Part shown: piece by piece, positions 14,853-23,392 of the stretch
Position numbering within the stretch: position 1 is the first letter of the stretch
How the letters are laid out: every line of letters begins with the position of its first letter
Virus record (IMG/VR): IMGVR_UViG_3300046692_000594
Span: 1-26,422 of that record
DNA from: a virus
Length of the DNA: 26,422 bases
Strand: one strand, 5' to 3'
The notes under the pieces: generated by a model
What the model saw: the letters and a program-made list of their open reading frames with translations, nothing else
Databases searched by the model: none
What the model was told of the DNA's origin: nothing
Translations under genes and position numbers: made by a program

Positions 14853-14874
14853 AAAGCACGCAGATCGCAGACAT

Positions 14875-14896
14875 AAAAAGCCGCCCAAAAGGCGGC
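14875..14896 (-). terminator. Intrinsic terminator-like hairpin after the portal gene
   Basis: Minus strand: GCCGCC-TTTTG-GGCGGC followed by five T residues, starting about 49 bases past the gp3 stop. It could also end the plus-strand 57-aa gene, though the T-run is on the minus strand. Confidence 0.72.
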
Positions 14897-14942
14897 CCAT
14901 TCTCCCTTATCTTCTCCGCGTCCCCGCGCCTCCGCGCGAAAT
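14875..14942. repeat. Terminator-plus-repeat module, copy B
   Basis: Nearly identical to 14206-14271 over the hairpin, the CCCATTCTCCCTTATCTTCT segment and the CCGCGTCCCCGCGCCTCCGC unit, including orientation. The copies flank the gp3.5/57-aa gene pair. Confidence 0.85.
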
Positions 14943-14944
14943 AT

Positions 14945-16075
14945 TCAAATCCCCAGCATCGCCCTCTTCTCATCCCCCGACAGAAAATCCGCCGCCGCCA
15001 CCCGCTCCCACAGCGCCGCGCGCTCGTCCGCCAGCGCTGGCACCGCATCCAGATCCGGTTCGATCGCCACGCCCGGCCACCAGGGCTGCAACCCTTGTGA
15101 CAGCCCCGCGCAAATCTTCGCCACAAGCGGCAAGATCGCCTGCCGCCACAGCGCCTTGTTCGCCTCGCGATAATTGGCGTAAGCATTGTCGCCCGGTAGC
15201 CCCATCAGCATCGGCGGCACCCCGAACGCCAAAGCAATCTCCCGCGCCGCCGCGCTCTTCAGCCCCACGAAATCCATCTCCGCCGGGGTCAGGCTCATCG
15301 CCTTCCAACTGAGGCCTCCCTCCAGCAGCATCGGCCGCCCCGCATTGGCCGCCCCCGCAAAGGCCGCCTCCATCTCGCGCTTCACCCGCTCGAACTGGTC
15401 GGGCGACAGCACCGATCCATCGCCCGGCTCATAGACCATCGCGCCCGACGGCCGCGCCGCATTGTCCAGCAGCGCCTTGTTCCACACGCTCGCCGCATTG
15501 TGGATTGCCACCGCCCCCGCCGCCGCGCCGACACAGCCCAGGCCATAATGATCGTCCAGCGGATGCAGTGCCTTCAAATGCAGCAAACTCGTCCGCCCCG
15601 CGCCATCTTCCGGCGACAGCCGCGTCACGCTCTCCCCCACACGATAGAGATAGGCCGCCGGCCACCCCCGCGCATCCGCCTCCACGCTCACCCGCTCGGG
15701 CCGCAGCGCGAACAGTTCGGCCGGCCGCCCATCCGCCCCCGCCATTACCTGCACATAGCCATTACCATGCAGCAGCAAATGGCAGGCCAAAGTCTCCACC
15801 AGCCCCTGCCCCGCAGAGGCCCGCCCGACCAGCGCCAGGACGGCCGCGTCCTCCGCCACCCCGCGCACCTTGATCGCACAGGCCCCCGCGCCTTCGGACA
15901 CCAGCCGCATCGCCCGCTGCGCCACCGGATTGCCCATCACCCCGGCGCGCAACTGCGCCTCATAGGATGCCGGCCACTCCCCCAGCGCCACCGCGCCCGA
16001 ACCCCAGGCACGCGCCAACACCGGCCGCGCATCCTGCGATGCGGCCGCCTTCGTCCCGAACCATTTCATCGACAT
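14945..16075 (-). CDS. Phage portal protein, HK97 family (GTA gp3)
   Basis: The 376-aa product has the portal landmarks: MKWFGTK near the N-terminus, NPVAQRAMRLVSEGAGACAI, the clip/stem region with HLLLHGNGYVQV, NKALLDNAARPSGAMVY, and the C-terminal FGVPPMLMGLPGDNAYANY motif that marks HK97-type portals. It forms the dodecameric ring for DNA entry and tail attachment. ATG 16075 (MSMKWF) with GGGGAT upstream is preferred; ATG 16069 is possible. Its 5' side carries a short hairpin repeat (16092-16138) and then the GNAT gene, not the terminase expected from RcGTA. Confidence 0.93.
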   Translation of the reverse strand: MSMKWFGTKAAASQDARPVLARAWGSGAVALGEWPASYEAQLRAGVMGNPVAQRAMRLVSEGAGACAIKVRGVAEDAAVLALVGRASAGQGLVETLACHLLLHGNGYVQVMAGADGRPAELFALRPERVSVEADARGWPAAYLYRVGESVTRLSPEDGAGRTSLLHLKALHPLDDHYGLGCVGAAAGAVAIHNAASVWNKALLDNAARPSGAMVYEPGDGSVLSPDQFERVKREMEAAFAGAANAGRPMLLEGGLSWKAMSLTPAEMDFVGLKSAAAREIALAFGVPPMLMGLPGDNAYANYREANKALWRQAILPLVAKICAGLSQGLQPWWPGVAIEPDLDAVPALADERAALWERVAAADFLSGDEKRAMLGI

Positions 16076-16091
16076 ATCCCCAAACGCAAAA

Positions 16092-16138
16092 GCCTCCTCC
16101 CATCTGGGGAGAAGGCTGGTGAAGGTTGGCGGCAAAGC
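16092..16138. repeat. Short hairpin repeat upstream of the portal
   Basis: GCCTCCTCCC and GGGGAGAAGGC form an imperfect hairpin, followed by TGGTGAAGGTTGGCGGCAAA. It is related to the 'CTTCTCCCC...GGGGAGAAGG' repeats beside the capsid gene. Confidence 0.6.
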
Positions 16139-16178
16139 CACCTGCAAAAGCTGGAAGAAAGGGGCAGCGCCCCACCCA

Positions 16179-16709
16179 TCAGACCGTCCGCAACTGATCC
16201 CGCATATCTATGGCTGTCTGCAGGGAAAGGAACATGCCCACCCCGTGATTATAGGGTTCAAAACCCAGGGCCGCGTAAAATCCCGCAGCCTTCTTGCTCA
16301 CCGGCGTCAGGATCAGCAGCGGCAAACCGATCTTCTCGCCATGGCCGGCAAAATCGGAAATGAGCTTGGCCATGATCGTCGATCCAATGCCGCGATTTTG
16401 GCGATCCTGCGCAACCGCCAGATAGACCATGCTCAGACAGGGGAAATAATTGGGATTACCGAAAAATGGCACATAGCGAACGCCCGGCAGAAGACGGGCC
16501 TCTTCGATCACAGTGGACAGTGCGTAGAAGCCGACGGGCTTTGCCCTATCGTCTCCTTCATAGGCACATGTGACGATATGCTTTCTGTTTCCATGATCTT
16601 TGAGCGATTTCGACCGAAACCATGTATCGATTTCTTGGACACCGCATCGGAAAGAAGCGATATTCGTTTCGGCACCATGCTCTCGAAAAGAAATCGACCC
16701 TTCCGACAC
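16179..16709 (-). CDS. GNAT N-acetyltransferase, TacT/KacT toxin-like
   Basis: The 176-aa product is a GNAT fold with the acetyl-CoA motif QNRGIGS within VYLAVAQDRQNRGIGSTIM and the C-terminal AAGFYAALGFEPY motif. The N-terminal FRCGVQEIDTWFRSKSLKDH resembles the 'FdcG...LD.fl...A' start of toxin GNATs such as TacT, AtaT and KacT, which acetylate aminoacyl-tRNA. The start is GTG at 16709, six bases after the stop of a 54-aa ORF. Partner size, order and spacing match a toxin-antitoxin operon. Base composition is lower in GC than the GTA genes, consistent with acquisition. An ordinary GNAT with another substrate remains possible. Confidence 0.78.
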   Translation of the reverse strand: MSEGSISFREHGAETNIASFRCGVQEIDTWFRSKSLKDHGNRKHIVTCAYEGDDRAKPVGFYALSTVIEEARLLPGVRYVPFFGNPNYFPCLSMVYLAVAQDRQNRGIGSTIMAKLISDFAGHGEKIGLPLLILTPVSKKAAGFYAALGFEPYNHGVGMFLSLQTAIDMRDQLRTV

Positions 16710-16715
16710 AATCGC

Positions 16716-16880
16716 TCAGCGCGCGACCTTGGCATTATAAATCGCAATCAACTTGCGCATGGCCGGCGTCAAACCGCCCCGTTTGGCATGCGCCTTCGCT
16801 CCCACTTTGAAGGCTATCGCCGTGCCTTTGTCGGACAAGGGTTTGGAAGCCACGAACGACTCTTTTCTAATGACTGCCAC
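16716..16880 (-). CDS. 54-aa basic protein upstream of the GNAT, putative antitoxin
   Basis: The ORF starts at GTG 16880 with a perfect GGAGG five bases before, and ends TGA six bases before the GNAT start. The sequence opens MAVIRKESFVASKPLSDKG (GTG read as Met) and ends KRGGLTPAMRKLIAIYNAKV. It is basic. It does not look like the roughly 90-aa DUF1778 ribbon-helix-helix antitoxin normally paired with TacT-type toxins, so it would be a short or novel antitoxin, or a truncated one. The ribosome site, spacing and shared strand support translation as the first gene of the pair. Confidence 0.6.
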   Translation of the reverse strand: MAVIRKESFVASKPLSDKGTAIAFKVGAKAHAKRGGLTPAMRKLIAIYNAKVAR

Positions 16881-17006
16881 GTGAACCTCCTTCCCGCTAT
16901 CCCAACGCCGACAAAAGGCCGGGCCTTTACGTCAACCCAAATAGCAATTTCGCGAAGAAGCGACAAGCATTCCCCCACTTGCCAAGAATGCTTGCAGCTC
17001 AACCCG

Positions 17007-17345
17007 TCACCGATTCCGCGCCAACACCCGATCGCACACTGAATTCGTGCCCTCGCTCTTGCCGATCACGCGCCCGGCGACCGCGCCCGCAGCGCCCGCC
17101 AGCAATGTCTCGCCCAGACCGCCGCCCGCCAGCAGGCCCACGCCCGCGCCACCGGCCGCGCCGATCACCGTGCCCTTGTCGCGCCCCTGCTTGCCCTTGA
17201 GCAGGCAGTATCGCACATCGTCCCGGTCGCGCGGCGCCGCACGGGCCACCCGCGCGCGATCCTTGCTGTTCAGACTGGCGGCCATCACCGGCGTCGCGAT
17301 CACACTCACGCCAACAGCCACCGCCATCAGCTTCATCCTCTTCAT
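17007..17345 (-). CDS. Exported glycine-zipper protein
   Basis: The 112-aa product has a signal peptide (MKRMKLMAVAVGVSVIATPV, cleavage after about residue 22, VMA-A) and then a Gly-rich membrane-spanning zipper (GTVIGAAGGAGVGLLAGGGL, continuing to GAVAGRVIG). A Cys at about 47 (RYCLLKGK) and one near the C-terminus could pair. Such proteins usually sit in the outer membrane or periplasm of alphaproteobacteria; function is unknown. A ribosome site AGGAG is eight bases before ATG. It lies 75 bases downstream of the nitroreductase on the same strand. Confidence 0.82.
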   Translation of the reverse strand: MKRMKLMAVAVGVSVIATPVMAASLNSKDRARVARAAPRDRDDVRYCLLKGKQGRDKGTVIGAAGGAGVGLLAGGGLGETLLAGAAGAVAGRVIGKSEGTNSVCDRVLARNR

Positions 17346-17420
17346 GTCACATACTCCTGATTACGGCAGGAGAACGATCCGGGCCGCCCACCAGTTCCCC
17401 GGCAGACGACCCAGAAACCC

Positions 17421-18053
17421 TCAATCAATCCGCGACACAAACTCGCCGATCGACCGCCGCACCTTCTTCAGGCCCGCCAACCAGTCGCCCTCATCCGCAC
17501 GATAGCCCACCGGCATGATCGCCACCGACCGCAAGCCCCGCGCCCGCAAATCCAGTATCGCATCCAGCGCCGCCGGATCGAAGCCTTCCATCGGCGTCGC
17601 ATCCACTTCCTCGAACGCGGCCGCAGTCAGCGCGATGCCCAGCCCGACATAGGCCTGCCGCGCGGCATGTTCGAAATTGGTCTGCGCATCACGCTGCGGA
17701 TAGGTGCCCAGCAACATCTGCCGATAGGCTTCCCAGCCCTCGTTGCGGAACCCGCGCTCGTCATTCACCAGATCGAACATATGGTTGATCCGGTCGGCGG
17801 TATAATTGTCCCACGCGGCAAAAACGATCAGATGCGACGCATCCGTCACCTGCTCCTGGCTCCAGGCAATCGCCTTGATCTTCTCGCGAATATCCTTGTT
17901 GGTGACGACGATCACCTCGAACTGCTGCAACCCGCTCGACGTCGGCGCCAGCCGCACCGCCTCCAGGATGCGCTCGATCTTGTCTTCGGGCACCAGCTTG
18001 TCCGGGTTCATCTTCTTGGTGGCATAGCGCCAGTTCAACCGATCGATCAGCAT
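17421..18053 (-). CDS. Nitroreductase family FMN flavoprotein
   Basis: The 210-aa product starts MLIDRLNWRYATKKMNPDKL, then LAPTSSGLQQFEVIVVTN, the FMN-binding P-T-S-S-G-L-Q motif of NfsB-like enzymes. The C-terminal MPVGYRADEGDWLAGLKKVR supplies the phosphate-binding Arg residues. These are cytoplasmic, dimeric NAD(P)H oxidoreductases for nitro compounds, quinones or flavin; substrate is not deducible. Length fits the family (about 210-220 aa). GAGGAG lies five bases before ATG 18053. It is co-directional with the GTA genes and lies between the 587-aa orphan gene and the glycine-zipper gene. Confidence 0.9.
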   Translation of the reverse strand: MLIDRLNWRYATKKMNPDKLVPEDKIERILEAVRLAPTSSGLQQFEVIVVTNKDIREKIKAIAWSQEQVTDASHLIVFAAWDNYTADRINHMFDLVNDERGFRNEGWEAYRQMLLGTYPQRDAQTNFEHAARQAYVGLGIALTAAAFEEVDATPMEGFDPAALDAILDLRARGLRSVAIMPVGYRADEGDWLAGLKKVRRSIGEFVSRID

Positions 18054-18328
18054 GCAAACTCCTCAAAACAAAGCCCACCGGAGATAGAACCGGCCGATGA
18101 CGCTGTGATGTAGAGGCGTGCACGGAGAAATAAAGGTCTTGGTTTGAAACTTTATTGCCAGCAACGACCAGCATTGTCGGGAACCGGCAATGGTCGCCCA
18201 TCGGCAGTGAAGGCCGTGACCAATCAGACGAGAGGCCACCGCATTTGCCCGACAGCAGTGCCAAAGCCGACGGCGCACGCTTGCCCCGCCTGCGCCATGC
18301 GACTTTGACAGCCCCCGATCGCTTGGGA

Positions 18329-20092
18329 CTACTCGTCGGAAAAACCGACCTTGAACGCCTTCGTTATGAAAATTCCGGCACTGAATTTATCCGGGTTCTT
18401 GCCTCCCATTTGATCGGAGAAGCGCAATCCCGCATGAATGCCGCCCTTGTCATCGGTAATAAACAGAACCGGGACATCATAGGCAAACTGGCCGCTATTT
18501 ACGTCCAGCGTCAATTTGGGGGCAATGGCCAGCCCCCCTGCAAACGGCACCCCGGCAAAATGAACCTTGCTCATCAGGCCCAGCCGATAGAATGTGCTTT
18601 CCTCCGGAGCCGCGATGTTCACCTTTGAACAGGCGATCACGTTACCGGGAAGACAGCGTATCTGATCCTCGCTACCCTTGGCATATTTATATTCCTGGCC
18701 GATCTCGACAAGAGCGGCGCCATAAAGGCGTGGCACTTGCGGCGCTAGACTGTCCCACTGTCCGGGCTTGGCAGACGACCGATAGATTCCGAACTTGCCG
18801 ATGTGCGCATTTGCGCTCCAGACCAGCTTTGCGGTTTCATGCTCCGCATAGCCAAATGGTTTCGTCGCATCCAAATCCTCTGCCGCCGTGCTTCCGAACC
18901 GGCTATAGGTAAAGGCTTGCCATCCCAGCTTGCCGTCAATGCCCCAGTCCCAATCCGGCGCTGCGTCGGAAGCCCAAAGGGCCTTATCATAAATATTCTT
19001 AATCGCCTTGTCTGGATTGTTGGCAGCCCAGCGCCCCAACGCCTCCCCGGAACATAATGCCGCCTTTTGCTCTGCATCGGGTTTTGTTTCTTTGCCATCC
19101 TGCTCGGCAATGCATTTTTTTACCAACTCGGCCTGCCCCCTCGCCAGGGAACTGCGAATAGCATCGGGTGAGCGAGGCCTGTAACCGATACGTGTCAGGC
19201 CCAGGCTAAACTGGACATTATCTTCAAAGCCCTTGCCCTCTCCGCCTGAATAGAGCGCGCCAAAACTGTCCGCCGCCTTCGCTATGATGCCTCCCGACAA
19301 GGTATAGGAATAGCCCTTGTCGCCCGTTACGGACACGCCTTCATCCGAACACGTCTTCTGCTTTTCTTTGCAGCGCAAATACTTCCCGGCCCATGAACGC
19401 GCAAGTTTGATCCCAATCTCGGTCTTGTCGTCCTGAGCCGAGAGGCTGACACCGCCCAGGCCGGAAGCATCGCTGCGATCAAACAGATATGAACTGGCCG
19501 CATTCGCCGCCCTCTCTACCAACGCCCATCCGACCGGCCGGGGGGCCTTGATAGATTCATCATTCTCTTTCGGTTCGGGGCCGTAAAAACTGTTAGGCGC
19601 CTTCAGAAGCGTAGTAAGTTTGGTGCCAAATAGCGTGCAATCGGAAACAACATCGTTCCCTGCCGGCTTGCCTTCGCCTTTATCAGCGGCACAAGCGCTC
19701 GGGTCCGCCACCGCCTGCTGTTCTGCAACTGGCCTCGCCTGATCCAGACGAGCAAGTATCTGCTGGAAATTGTTCAAGGCAATGGCCAGCGCCTGAGATT
19801 TCCCCTCAAGAGCACGGACCTCATCGGCCAGTTGCGACTGCATTGCGGCAAGATTGACCGTCGACGCATCCTGGCGGCCAAGCACTTCCATGAGTTGCCG
19901 CCTGACCCCAAGCTCACGATTTATCTGCTCGGCCTCCCCTTCCTTCTGCTTGATCTGTTGTTCGATAAAATCTCTCTGTTCCTGCCAGCCCCCGGCTTGC
20001 ACAGGCACCCCGCTCGTTTCCTGCGCAGCAATAGCCTGAATTGGGCAGGCAAAATAAGCAGCTACCAAGATCATGGAAAAATTTGATTTCAT
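18329..20092 (-). CDS. Orphan exported coiled-coil/beta-rich protein (587 aa)
   Basis: I do not recognise this protein. From ATG 20092 (GGGGGG ribosome site) it has a signal peptide ending near residue 23 (ACPIQAIAA), a charged Gln/Glu-rich coiled coil at about 36-122, a disordered stretch with a Cys pair, and then about 400 residues of alternating beta-type sequence ending FITKAFKVGFSDE. Repeated amphipathic strands (FSLGLTRIGYRPRS, ETAKLVWSANAHIGKFGIYR, LTLDVNSGQFAYDVPVLFIT) suggest a beta-barrel or beta-sandwich in the outer membrane. Codon use is more AT-rich than the adjacent terminase. It is transcribed in the GTA direction directly after gp2 (224 bases). Longer frames to 20185 add 31 residues without a signal sequence and are less likely. 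Confidence 0.7.
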   Translation of the reverse strand: MKSNFSMILVAAYFACPIQAIAAQETSGVPVQAGGWQEQRDFIEQQIKQKEGEAEQINRELGVRRQLMEVLGRQDASTVNLAAMQSQLADEVRALEGKSQALAIALNNFQQILARLDQARPVAEQQAVADPSACAADKGEGKPAGNDVVSDCTLFGTKLTTLLKAPNSFYGPEPKENDESIKAPRPVGWALVERAANAASSYLFDRSDASGLGGVSLSAQDDKTEIGIKLARSWAGKYLRCKEKQKTCSDEGVSVTGDKGYSYTLSGGIIAKAADSFGALYSGGEGKGFEDNVQFSLGLTRIGYRPRSPDAIRSSLARGQAELVKKCIAEQDGKETKPDAEQKAALCSGEALGRWAANNPDKAIKNIYDKALWASDAAPDWDWGIDGKLGWQAFTYSRFGSTAAEDLDATKPFGYAEHETAKLVWSANAHIGKFGIYRSSAKPGQWDSLAPQVPRLYGAALVEIGQEYKYAKGSEDQIRCLPGNVIACSKVNIAAPEESTFYRLGLMSKVHFAGVPFAGGLAIAPKLTLDVNSGQFAYDVPVLFITDDKGGIHAGLRFSDQMGGKNPDKFSAGIFITKAFKVGFSDE

Positions 20093-20316
20093 ATCGCCCC
20101 CCGACGAATCCATAAAATGGTCAAAATCATCAGATTTCACCATCAGTAGAGGCAATATTACATAACGATATTTAAAAGTGAACAATGATAATGTCGAATT
20201 AGGCCCAAACTGATGGTTGCAAAGTTAGACCGTTTTTTCAGTCCGCTGGCGCCAGACGAATCCCATGCACGGGGCTTTGACCGCCTGAATTGCATCCCAT
20301 GTCCTGCTGATCCCCC

Positions 20317-21630
20317 TCACATCCCCCGAACCCGCGCCTCCCCCACCTTCCCCAGCATCAGCTCACTCATCGCCCACACCAGCGCATCCGCCCGGTCCGG
20401 CGATCGCCCCGGCCCCACATAGCCGCCCCCCGCCAGCAATCCGCACATCTGGTCCTCCAGTTCGGGGAAGGCCCCGCGATGCGCCACGCGCCCGGCCTCG
20501 TACAAAGCCGCCACCGGCTCCGCCCGTGCCGCTTTCCCCCGGCTCGCATGGACGAGCCGCACCGGCATCTTCTCTTCCGCCGCACGCAGCACGCTTTCCA
20601 CCATCTGCCCGCCATTATTCGCCTCGGCCACGACCCGGTCGGCGCCATGCACCATCGCCGCCGCCGCGACCGCGCGCGCCCAGCCTTCGGGCCGCATCCC
20701 CGCCACGCTCGCATCCGCGATCACATAGCCGCGCCCGTCCCCGCCCAGACCAGCCACCACGATCCCGCACGCATCCCCGCCTGCGCTCGCCGGCGGATCG
20801 ACCGCCACCACCACACGGGCCAGCATACCCGGCACATGGCGCACCCGGCACCGCTCGATCAGATCGCGCGTCCACAGCGCGCCCTCCACCTCCTCGATCA
20901 GTTCGCCGTCCAGCTCCTGCCGCCCCAGCCGCGTGCCGCCATAGCTGGCCGCCATCGCCGCCACGAAGCCCGGCGCCAGATTGGCTGCATTGTCCGCCGT
21001 CCGCCCCCGCGTCACCACGACATCATCGCCATCCCGCGCGACCAGCCCCCGCACCAGAGGCACCGGCCGCGGCGTCGTCGTCGCCAGCACGCGCGGCGCC
21101 TTCCCCAATCGCAATCCCATCATCAGATTATGCCAGGCCGCCTCGCCGCCCGCCCATTTGGCGATCTCGTCGGCCCAGCCATGGCTGAACTGCGGCCCGC
21201 GCAGACTCTCCGGCTCGGCCGCGCCGAACAGCATCGCCGTCGCGCCATTGGGCCAGCGCAGCCGCCGCAGCGCCGGCGCATAGTCCGGCCGCGCCCACCA
21301 TGGCGCGATGGCCAGCAGCCCGCTCTCCCCCTCCACCATCACGCTGCGCGCCTCGCCCAGCGTCGCGCCGACCAGCGCGATCCGCGCCGCCGGATCAGCC
21401 TCGGCAATGGCCCGCACCCATTCCGCCCCGGCCCGCGTCTTGCCGAAACCGCGCCCCGCCAGCATCAGCCAGATGCGCCAGTCGCCCGCCGGCGCCCTCT
21501 GCCCCGGCCGCGCGACAAAGCGCCACTCCCGCTCCAGCCGCTCCGCCGCCGCCGGGGTCAGCCCCGCGCGCAACCGCGCCCACAAAGCCGCATCCTCCCC
21601 GCCCAGCCATTCCCGATCCGAAACGTCCAT
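20317..21630 (-). CDS. Terminase large subunit (GTA gp2)
   Basis: The 437-aa product holds all expected motor and nuclease motifs. Walker A is GRGFGKT (residues 59-65), Walker B includes ADE with D154-E155, and the coupling motif is ATTTPRP near 184-190. The RNaseH-type nuclease has D278 (VVVAVDPP), E336 (VVAEANNGGQ) and D415 or D412 (SPDRADALVWAM). It packages DNA into the procapsid by headful translocation and cuts it. ATG 21630 has GGGGAGA just upstream; longer frames into the terminator are wrong. In RcGTA gp1 lies directly upstream and gp3 directly downstream; here each is about 4.2 kb away. Confidence 0.95.
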   Translation of the reverse strand: MDVSDREWLGGEDAALWARLRAGLTPAAAERLEREWRFVARPGQRAPAGDWRIWLMLAGRGFGKTRAGAEWVRAIAEADPAARIALVGATLGEARSVMVEGESGLLAIAPWWARPDYAPALRRLRWPNGATAMLFGAAEPESLRGPQFSHGWADEIAKWAGGEAAWHNLMMGLRLGKAPRVLATTTPRPVPLVRGLVARDGDDVVVTRGRTADNAANLAPGFVAAMAASYGGTRLGRQELDGELIEEVEGALWTRDLIERCRVRHVPGMLARVVVAVDPPASAGGDACGIVVAGLGGDGRGYVIADASVAGMRPEGWARAVAAAAMVHGADRVVAEANNGGQMVESVLRAAEEKMPVRLVHASRGKAARAEPVAALYEAGRVAHRGAFPELEDQMCGLLAGGGYVGPGRSPDRADALVWAMSELMLGKVGEARVRGM

Positions 21631-21651
21631 CGCTCTCCCCCGAAACGGCAC

Positions 21652-21677
21652 AAAAAAGGCCGCCCGAAAGCGGCCTT
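21652..21677 (-). terminator. Intrinsic terminator between the M28 peptidase and the terminase
   Basis: Minus strand: AAGGCCGC-TTTCGG-GCGGCCTT followed by a run of T. It begins about 43 bases after the peptidase stop and ends 22 bases before the terminase start, so it should isolate gp2 from upstream transcription; it belongs to the same repeat module as copies A and B. Confidence 0.8.
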
Positions 21678-21716
21678 CTCCAAACATTCTCCGCGTCCCC
21701 GCGCCTCCGTGCGAAC
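21652..21716. repeat. Terminator-plus-repeat module, copy C
   Basis: Terminator hairpin, then a diverged linker and CGCGTCCCCGCGCCTCCGTG. It is the same layout as the modules at 14206 and 14875 with one base change in the last unit. Confidence 0.75.
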
Positions 21717-21719
21717 CCG

Positions 21720-23032
21720 TTATTTACGAGGCGCCATGCCTCCAAAAGTGACGAGACTCTCCGCCCCATCCTTCGCCACAGCCGCCACGCCGATGAAATG
21801 ATCATCGACCACGATATCCTTCAGCACCGTCTCCGTCGCGCCGGTCACGACCCGGCTGTCGCTCCAGTCCTGCGCATCGGCCCGCCGCCAATAGACCTTA
21901 TAAGCCGCCGCCCCCGGCACCGCGTCCCAGAAGACCCGCGTATCCATGGAGAGCGCGCCATCCAGCGACACGCTCGCAGGCGCCGCCGGCGCATCCGCCA
22001 GTGCCCGCAGCGTCGCGACATTCAGCGCCGTCACTTTCGCCAGATAGGGAAAGTCCATCCCCTCGACCGTATCGCCATAGACCCGGCCATTTTCGGTCCG
22101 CAGATCCTGATGCTGCCGGTCATAATTTTCGATCCCCACCGAAAAGCGCACCGCCGGAAAGCCCAGGTCCAGGAAGGGCGAATGATCGCCCCCGCGCCCG
22201 AACCGGTCGAACCGCCGCACCGCAAACACGTCCAGCCCGATCGCCGGATCGGCCTTGGCGATCCCGTCAATCTTCTTGGCCAGCGCGCGCGAAGGGCCAT
22301 CATCCCCCCGCCGATCGCCCGGCGGGTCAGATTGGCCTTCCCATCCTCCGAAAAGCGGATGCCTTCGGAAAAGACGCGCACCCGGTCCGCAACCCGCTGC
22401 CCATTCTGGCCCAGCGTATTGCCGACAATGTCATTGTTCAGCATCGCCCGCACCTGCCAGCCGCGCGCCTTGGCCGTGGCCGCCAGCAACTTCCCGCCCC
22501 ACAGCCCCTGTTCCTCGCCCGACAGCAGTGCGTAGACGATCGTCCCGTCAAACTTCTCGCCCGCCAGCACCCGCGCCGCCTCGATCACCAGCGCCGTGCC
22601 CGACGCATTGTCATTCGCGCCCGGCGCATCGCTGGTAATGTTCATCACATCCGTCACGCGGCTGTCGATATGCCCGGCGACGATCACCACCTGAGACGGA
22701 TCACCGGTCCCCTTCTGGATCGCCAGCACATCCACCACCTCGACCCCGTCGGGCGCACGCGGCCCGGTAAAGCGATCCGCGATCGTCTCCACCGTCAAGC
22801 ACCCGCCGCACGCCTTGCTGATCTTCTGAAACTCGCCCGCGCCCCAAGTCCGCGCCGCCCCGATCCCCCGCTTGGGATCAGTCGCCGAAGACAGCGTATG
22901 CCGCGTGCCGAAACTCACCAGCTTCTCCACCGTCGCCTTCATCCGCACCGGATCGGGCGCCTTGGTTTCGGCAAGAGCAGGTTGCGCAAGGGCGGTAGCC
23001 GACAGGGCGGCGATCAGGATCATCTTGGTCAT
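21720..23032 (-). pseudogene. M28 family metallopeptidase with C-terminal beta domain, frameshifted
   Basis: The 5' frame (from 23032) encodes a signal peptide (MTKMILIAALSATALAQPAL), then the zinc-peptidase core with H121 (VAGHID), D141 (GANDNASG), E173/E174 (LSGEEQG) and D201 (LNNDIVG). It goes out of frame at a run of six C on the plus strand (22304-22309). Restoring one base continues with GDDGPSRALAKKIDGIAKAD and the last zinc His (GGDHSPFLDLG), then a C-terminal fibronectin-III-like module (ALSMDTRVFWDAVPGAAAYK) to TAA at 21720; the repaired protein would be 437 aa. These are secreted aminopeptidases. The single-base loss at a homopolymer could be a true mutation, a phase-variable site or a sequencing error. 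It precedes the gp2 terminator. Confidence 0.83.
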
Positions 23033-23392
23033 AGCGCCAAACTCATATCGCCTGTCTCACGCCTGTAAAGCACCGCGCGCGGCCAAAGGCGGACCTAAAA
23101 TCCTCCCCGCGCGCAGCGGGGGGAGGGGGACCGTTCGCAAAGCGAATGGTGGAGGGGACATAGCGCGACGTTGCACACTTTCCCCTCCGCCGCCTTTGGC
23201 GCTCCTCCTCTTCAAGCGAATTTGGGGAGGATTACACCCCTCCCCCAATCCAGTCCCCGTCCCGCCCCGGAACAATCGCCCCAAATAAAGCCCAAGACCA
23301 ATCAACACTTTATCGCTTGACGACTTACCCGCGCCCAAGCACCAGTGGCTCTTCGGCTCCGGGGGGAGTCGTATCTATTGGGGGGTCCCATC
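23033..23392. other. Intergenic region, repeat-dominated
   Basis: No gene is seen. It holds a MITE-like element (23098-23233), then CCCCTCCCCC sequence and the likely divergent promoter zone of the peptidase and the secreted protein. I could not place a convincing -35/-10 pair. Confidence 0.6.
23098..23233. repeat. MITE-like element with inverted termini
   Basis: Begins AATCCTCCCC and ends GGGGAGGATT, about 136 bp, with internal GC-rich hairpins (CCCCGCGCGCAGCGGGG; CCGTTCGCAAAGCGAATGG). No ORF. The termini resemble those of 6283-6439. Confidence 0.75.

Noticed and set aside
16119-17042. 307-aa plus-strand ORF across the GNAT locus
   Set aside because: It runs antisense to the GNAT and 54-aa genes, lacks a ribosome site and has no recognisable domain.
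17667-18113. 148-aa plus-strand ORF over the nitroreductase
   Set aside because: Antisense shadow; the minus-strand frame is a clear nitroreductase with a good ribosome site.
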